64,000 nt of DNA from assembly GCA_014607495.2 (NCBI GenBank), contig CP053157.1, positions 6,510,001-6,574,000 on the forward strand. Direction: 5' to 3'. A model generated the notes under the pieces. The model was not told the DNA's origin. It searched no databases and saw only the letters and a program-made list of their open reading frames with translations. The position numbers were made by a program, and so were the translations under genes. Of this stretch, positions 59,390-64,000 are shown in pieces; the first letter of the stretch is position 1; the number at the start of each line of letters is the position of its first letter. This stretch comes from Carposina sasakii (Eukaryota; Arthropoda; Insecta; Lepidoptera; Carposinidae).

Positions 59390-61020
59390 ATCATTGTATG
59401 TAATTATATATTAATGTTAAAATGTTATGTTGAATTAAAATATTGATTTCTAGAATATTGCTGCATTTTATAGTAACAGCTGGAGTTCTAATTTAAATGG
59501 TTCATACAGTGTGGACGAGGCGTAATACACTTATAGTAAACACATGTTCCCGCTTTGTGGAAATTCAGAGTTTCAGCGCGTACTACGGGAGAATTAATCA
59601 CTGCCATAGCGTAAAAAGTAATAAGCAGTTTTTGTTGACACTTTTTGTTTTGTTCACATTTTTGTTCGTTTCTTCGTTCATTTAGGTTCTATAGCGGCAA
59701 AATATTTTGCTTAACCAGATTCCCCCTTACGCGAGGAAATAGGTACCAGGATTATGTCACCAACAATTTTGTACAAGACAAATATGGACTACTTAGAATA
59801 CTTTTTAGGTTCATTTTGGAAAGTGTTGCACTAACTTGATCTGTATTTGCAACAAGGCACTTTAAATGTTTATATCGTTGTCAAAGTAAAAGCTCATAAC
59901 ACTCCATGTATACATGTGCTGAAAAATTAACCTGATAGAAGACGTACCACTATTTTTGCACTATTTATACACTACCATGATAAGGCAAAATGATACCCTG
60001 GTCGCAATTAGTAATTGTATAACTAAAATCTGTTGACATCCGAACCTTATAAACTACGGTTTATTGCATGTATGATCCTGAATTATTAATAGGTACTCAC
60101 GTTGGTCGCGACTTTGATGTGTTTGTTTGCCTTGTCGTTGTGGTGTGTACAGATTTGGGAATAGATCAAATTTTATGAAATAAATAGTGTGCTTCATTTG
60201 GATTATTTATTGCAAAGTATTGAGGATTTATTTTTTTATTTTTAAACAAAAAATCTTAAAACCTTTTTATACTCGTAGCAAAGGACATAACGGGTTAAAA
60301 TCTCCGGTCAAAGTCACTTAGAAAAACACTTCATGTGCAAATACAAATCTCCATGTACGCAATAAGAGTTCGAAGCCCTATACAGATAAATAGTAGCAAT
60401 TCAATTATACCATATTGCTGGGACATAACCGAGTGGGTTAGGGTCGATACACACTCGAGTTTCATACAATCTACGTAATGTATGGAAGCTTAAGTTTTTA
60501 GAGATAGAGTAAAACTTTTGTGAATTCGATTCATCTGCTGGTTATACCTAGCGTTTTTATAGTATACAGTATTGAAAGAAAAACAATTTGTGGAAGAGAT
60601 ATTATTATGGCGTAAAAAGCTGCCTCTTTATTTCAATGAAAATTTCATATATATTCAGCAATTCAAGAGTATTTTAGTAGCATACATGTGTTATGATGTT
60701 GCATTAAAGCAACAATTTGTATTTTTCTGTGTAATTTATATGTATATTTGTAATTTGTGTGCAATAAACTATAAAGTATTTTTTTTTAAATTTACTATGT
60801 CTCATTTCATTTCACTCGAGTGATTTTTTTAAAATTTTCTTATTAATATTTATAATATATAATTTACTATATCTTCGTGAGTGTTACGTAAAATTGTCAC
60901 AGTGCGTAAATGTCCTTAGGCAATAACACCGAGAGGACACCACTGCAGTTATTAGTCCGCCCGGTTTATGGACGCTCGCTCAGCACCAAGAATGCTAAAT
61001 ACAATCTATTTTTTATGTAT
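59390..61020. other. No recognised gene
   Basis: AT-rich with poly-T runs. Short frames (59497-59685, 60572-60823) have no family resemblance. Confidence 0.45.
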
Positions 61021-61023
61021 ACA

Positions 61024-61406
61024 TACAGGATGTTTTTTTGTGGCCACCTTTAACGAAGGGTACGTATTTTATACATCAAATAAAGTAAGTTTATGCCAAA
61101 AAAAATGCTGGGAATTTTTTTTTTTTTTGAAAAAAAAAATTATATTCCTTATCGTGCGAAATTTATAGTGTCTAGTGTTTATGTTAGTTTTTTTATAGAC
61201 AGATATTAATTATTTTTCGTGAAAAATCCTGCTACGCGCGTCTATGTGCATTTATGCAGAAAAACGCAGTCTATTTACTCAACTTTGGACCCTAATATTT
61301 TGGAAACCAGACACTTCCCAGGTATGCTTCCATGGAGAAAAATGATCGTGATGATGAGGAGATTCCGTAGTTTTCGGGAACGTTGACGACCAAAAATCAT
61401 CCTGTA
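61024..61406. mobile_element. ACAGGATG-ended MITE-like element, full copy
   Basis: Begins TACAGGATGTTTTTTTGTGG and ends ACCAAAAATCATCCTGTA, giving short inverted ends. The right two thirds match 26430-26663. A long T-run/A-run junction sits at 61114-61140. No ORF. Confidence 0.65.
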
Positions 61407-61409
61407 TAT

Positions 61410-64000
61410 ATAGCCTATCCCCCAAAGAGTTCGGGCAGAAGTGTGCAAATTGCACTCTCACTTTTCACCAGTTTTTTTTAAGTTCCATGTGATGGGGATA
61501 TTTTTTATATCTATGAAAATATTCGTAAATTTTATGTTAGTTTACAATACAGTTATAAAGATTCTCAAGCTATTTCGAGTTACGCAAAGGTTATCTGAGA
61601 TAGGTACCTCCGAATAAGCTAATAATTTGTTGCTTTTGTGGATGAGTGAGTCAAAAATTTTTGTGCACCGAGTTTACCTATATGTATACAGTAGTTTTCT
61701 GTATGTTTGTATAAATTCTTTGCCTATTGTATAACATTATGCTTTCTGTTCTACTTTGCATAGGACTTTTAGGTCGTATAGTTTCAGGAAGCGAGATGTC
61801 TCTTCTATAGGTACGAGTATCATCCTGAAAGAGTTCATAGTTATTTTAGATAAATAGATGATAATAACAAAAATATTGTACATATTTGATCACATGATCA
61901 CCTAAACCTAACCAAAACCGATGGAAATAATCCCGCGTTAACAATTCAAAGTAATTGAATTGGCGGAATTTTCTATGGAATTACATTTATCTGTTGTTAG
62001 TCGAATTTTTATCGCGCCGAGGGAGCAGTACTAACTTTTTATTTTACGGTAACGATGTCATTTTCGGTGTGATTAAGAAGTTGTATTCGGATAAGGGGAG
62101 GTTACTCAAAATTAATTATGAAATGAGCAATAGGTAGGCATGTTTACTAATATTAAATGTAGGCTCAACGCAGTTTAAGCATTTTTTTGCATTTGAACAC
62201 AAGATGTCTTGAGATTCTGTATAGTCTGTCTGTTAAATGCATACATTATGTAAAAAACACCCTGCCGTCGCGCCTTCGGTTCAATGCGTATTTATATGTG
62301 AAAATAATAAGGACTCACAAAACCCAAGTTAATATAATAAACAAAACTATTCCACTATGATCATCTAGGTGATATCTCCGGTTACCGTTAAAAGTTTACA
62401 ATGTTATAATGTCTTTAAGATCAAGAAGTGCCATTTTCGATTTTTAAAAAGGTAGGTATATCAAATATATTTCATCGACAGACCTACCACAGAATAATAG
62501 CTGGAGGCAGAACTATAACAATATTATGTAACCTTTATCAAGTCACCTATTCCATAACATCTGCACTGACGTAAAAAATAATACGTTACAGGTCGATACG
62601 AAGTCCGTAAAATATTTAGTAGGTACGTTCATTTATTTACGTTTTCTACGACAGCGATGCCGTCACATGGAAGCGCACTTAATACGAGTTTACAACTTAA
62701 AACCAGTGCTTTAGTATCAAAGCACACGCAATACTTCTACCTTAGCATCGACGGCTTGCGATTTATTTTCTTCCATGCAAGTTCTATTGCTGCTATCAAA
62801 CGCTAAACTTTTAACTTGGAACATTATAGCTTCAGAAGCTTTATGGACATTCTCGTAATTCGAAAGAGCCGAAACGCGATGCACCATAAAGTAAAATAGA
62901 ACTCTTTCGCTAGATATAGACTCTTTCGCTAGGTAGTGCGAATCTCGCGGTTTGGGCAATCTAGCGGGACAGATTCGTGCTACCGAATCGATTTGCTATG
63001 GCATGCATATCTACGAGTATAACCAAATGCGTAGCGCGCTAACGGTATAAGCCCCTTCCATTGGGCGAATTTATAGAAGAGATTACCTATTTGATAAAAA
63101 AGCGATGCAGTCTATCCTTTTTTCAGATTGATGGTCATAGTTAATATTTTTAATGTGTTGCTAAATATTTTTTATATCATCATATACCTACCTATAGGCT
63201 TATAGATATCTAATTTACCTAACACATGATATAAGTAGGTAATGTAAGTAGGTCTTGCAATTGTTTTTCATAATATTAAAAGTAACTAAAAATTAATGTC
63301 GGAATTTTAAAAATCTGCAATAGCTAGAGACTTGAATATTGTATATTATAAACACTCCATGGAGTTTTTTGATTATTATAAATTATTATTAACGACATCA
63401 TTAAAACAGAAAATAAGAAATGCTATAAAAACACGCTCATTAGGTACTTTACCAAAGTTAGTTTTGCCAACAGATCAACACACGAGTTGTGGAATTGATA
63501 AACTTTGGGATCCCGAACAAACAAGACTCGAAGCGGACACGAATACAAATCGATTCAACTAGGGTACAGCATGAGGCAAATACACTATAGAGTTGTTATT
63601 GTCTATATAGTACGGTAATGGTATTCCTGCGACCGTTAATGTATCCTATGGTATAAACCACTGGATTTTATGAGTTACGGAAGACACCACATTATACCGA
63701 CCCTATAATAAATAGGATAAGGGCAGTAAGATAATGAGTGTAGGTAAAGATAGTCTAAATACCCCTCTACATTGGTACAGTTAACACCCTACCCTACTAT
63801 ATTGTCTTATCCTTAAGTTACACTAATCGCATCAACTTACCTAGTTATATCGTAACTGAAGAGATTTTTTGCATGTTTCTTACTTTTTGAGGTACAAAAT
63901 ACCAAAAGAATTTTGTTGAAACTTGGCAATTACATACATTTACACAGTGAACGCCGAATCTAGATTTCCCGTTACTTTCCGGCCCGTAATTTTGTTAAAT
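61410..64000. other. Gene-free stretch to window end
   Basis: The only frame of mild interest is 63359-63562 (67 codons, starts MEFFDYYKLLLTTSLKQKIR). It is AT-rich, has no recognised domain and no splice evidence. The rest holds nothing that can be supported. Confidence 0.4.

Noticed and set aside
63359..63562. Terminal exon of a host gene
   Set aside because: 67 codons without a domain, splice signal or conservation evidence.

Overview
The window looks like lepidopteran (moth or butterfly) nuclear DNA. It is AT-rich and largely gene-free. It is crowded with repeat types I recognise from Lepidoptera: elements ending in ACCGACTTC/GAAGTCGG, LINE/SINE tails ending in GCAGTGGACTGCAATAGGC plus (GAT)n, Lep1-type Helitron ends (TC...CTAG), CAGGGTGTAACA MITEs and a tRNA-headed SINE. 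I found no host protein-coding gene, rRNA or functional tRNA that I can defend. Every coding segment I can identify belongs to a transposable element. Host exons too short or diverged to read by eye cannot be excluded.

Layout. 1-4.6 kb: short fold-back repeats and a SINE. 4602-9111: a complete hAT DNA transposon with an 8-bp target duplication, inverted ends, CTTGGT subterminal arrays and a two-exon BED/hATC transposase gene (minus strand) broken by one in-frame TGA; a small Helitron-like copy is nested inside it. 9.7-21 kb: LINE/SINE remnants and MITEs in otherwise blank DNA. 21.3-22.9 kb: an inverted repeat pair and a truncated ACCGACTTC element. 22.9-26.4 kb: a scrambled, non-coding Ty3/Gypsy derivative on the minus strand with two protease segments and most of pol missing, bounded by two copies of its 5' end. 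26.7-46.9 kb: a gene desert with scattered MITEs, including a CpG-rich inverted-repeat element at 42.3 kb. 47.0-49.9 kb: a large composite ACCGACTTC-ended element containing a perfect 252-bp-arm inverted repeat and a LINE reverse-transcriptase remnant. 52166-56133: a very young Ty3/Gypsy element with LTRs identical by eye, a 4-bp target duplication and one intact 1114-codon pol-like ORF, but almost no gag. 57.2-58.0 kb: a Harbinger-like TIR element. 58-64 kb: SINE/MITE remnants and blank DNA.

The elements interact by nesting and probably by parasitism. Non-autonomous copies share ends with their likely drivers: SINE and LINE remnants share one 3' tail, and the gag-poor Gypsy would need structural proteins from another copy. 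The points most worth a second look are the gag-less but pol-intact Gypsy, the perfect inverted repeat at 47.4 kb, the hAT subterminal arrays and the scrambled Gypsy. No novel host system was identified.
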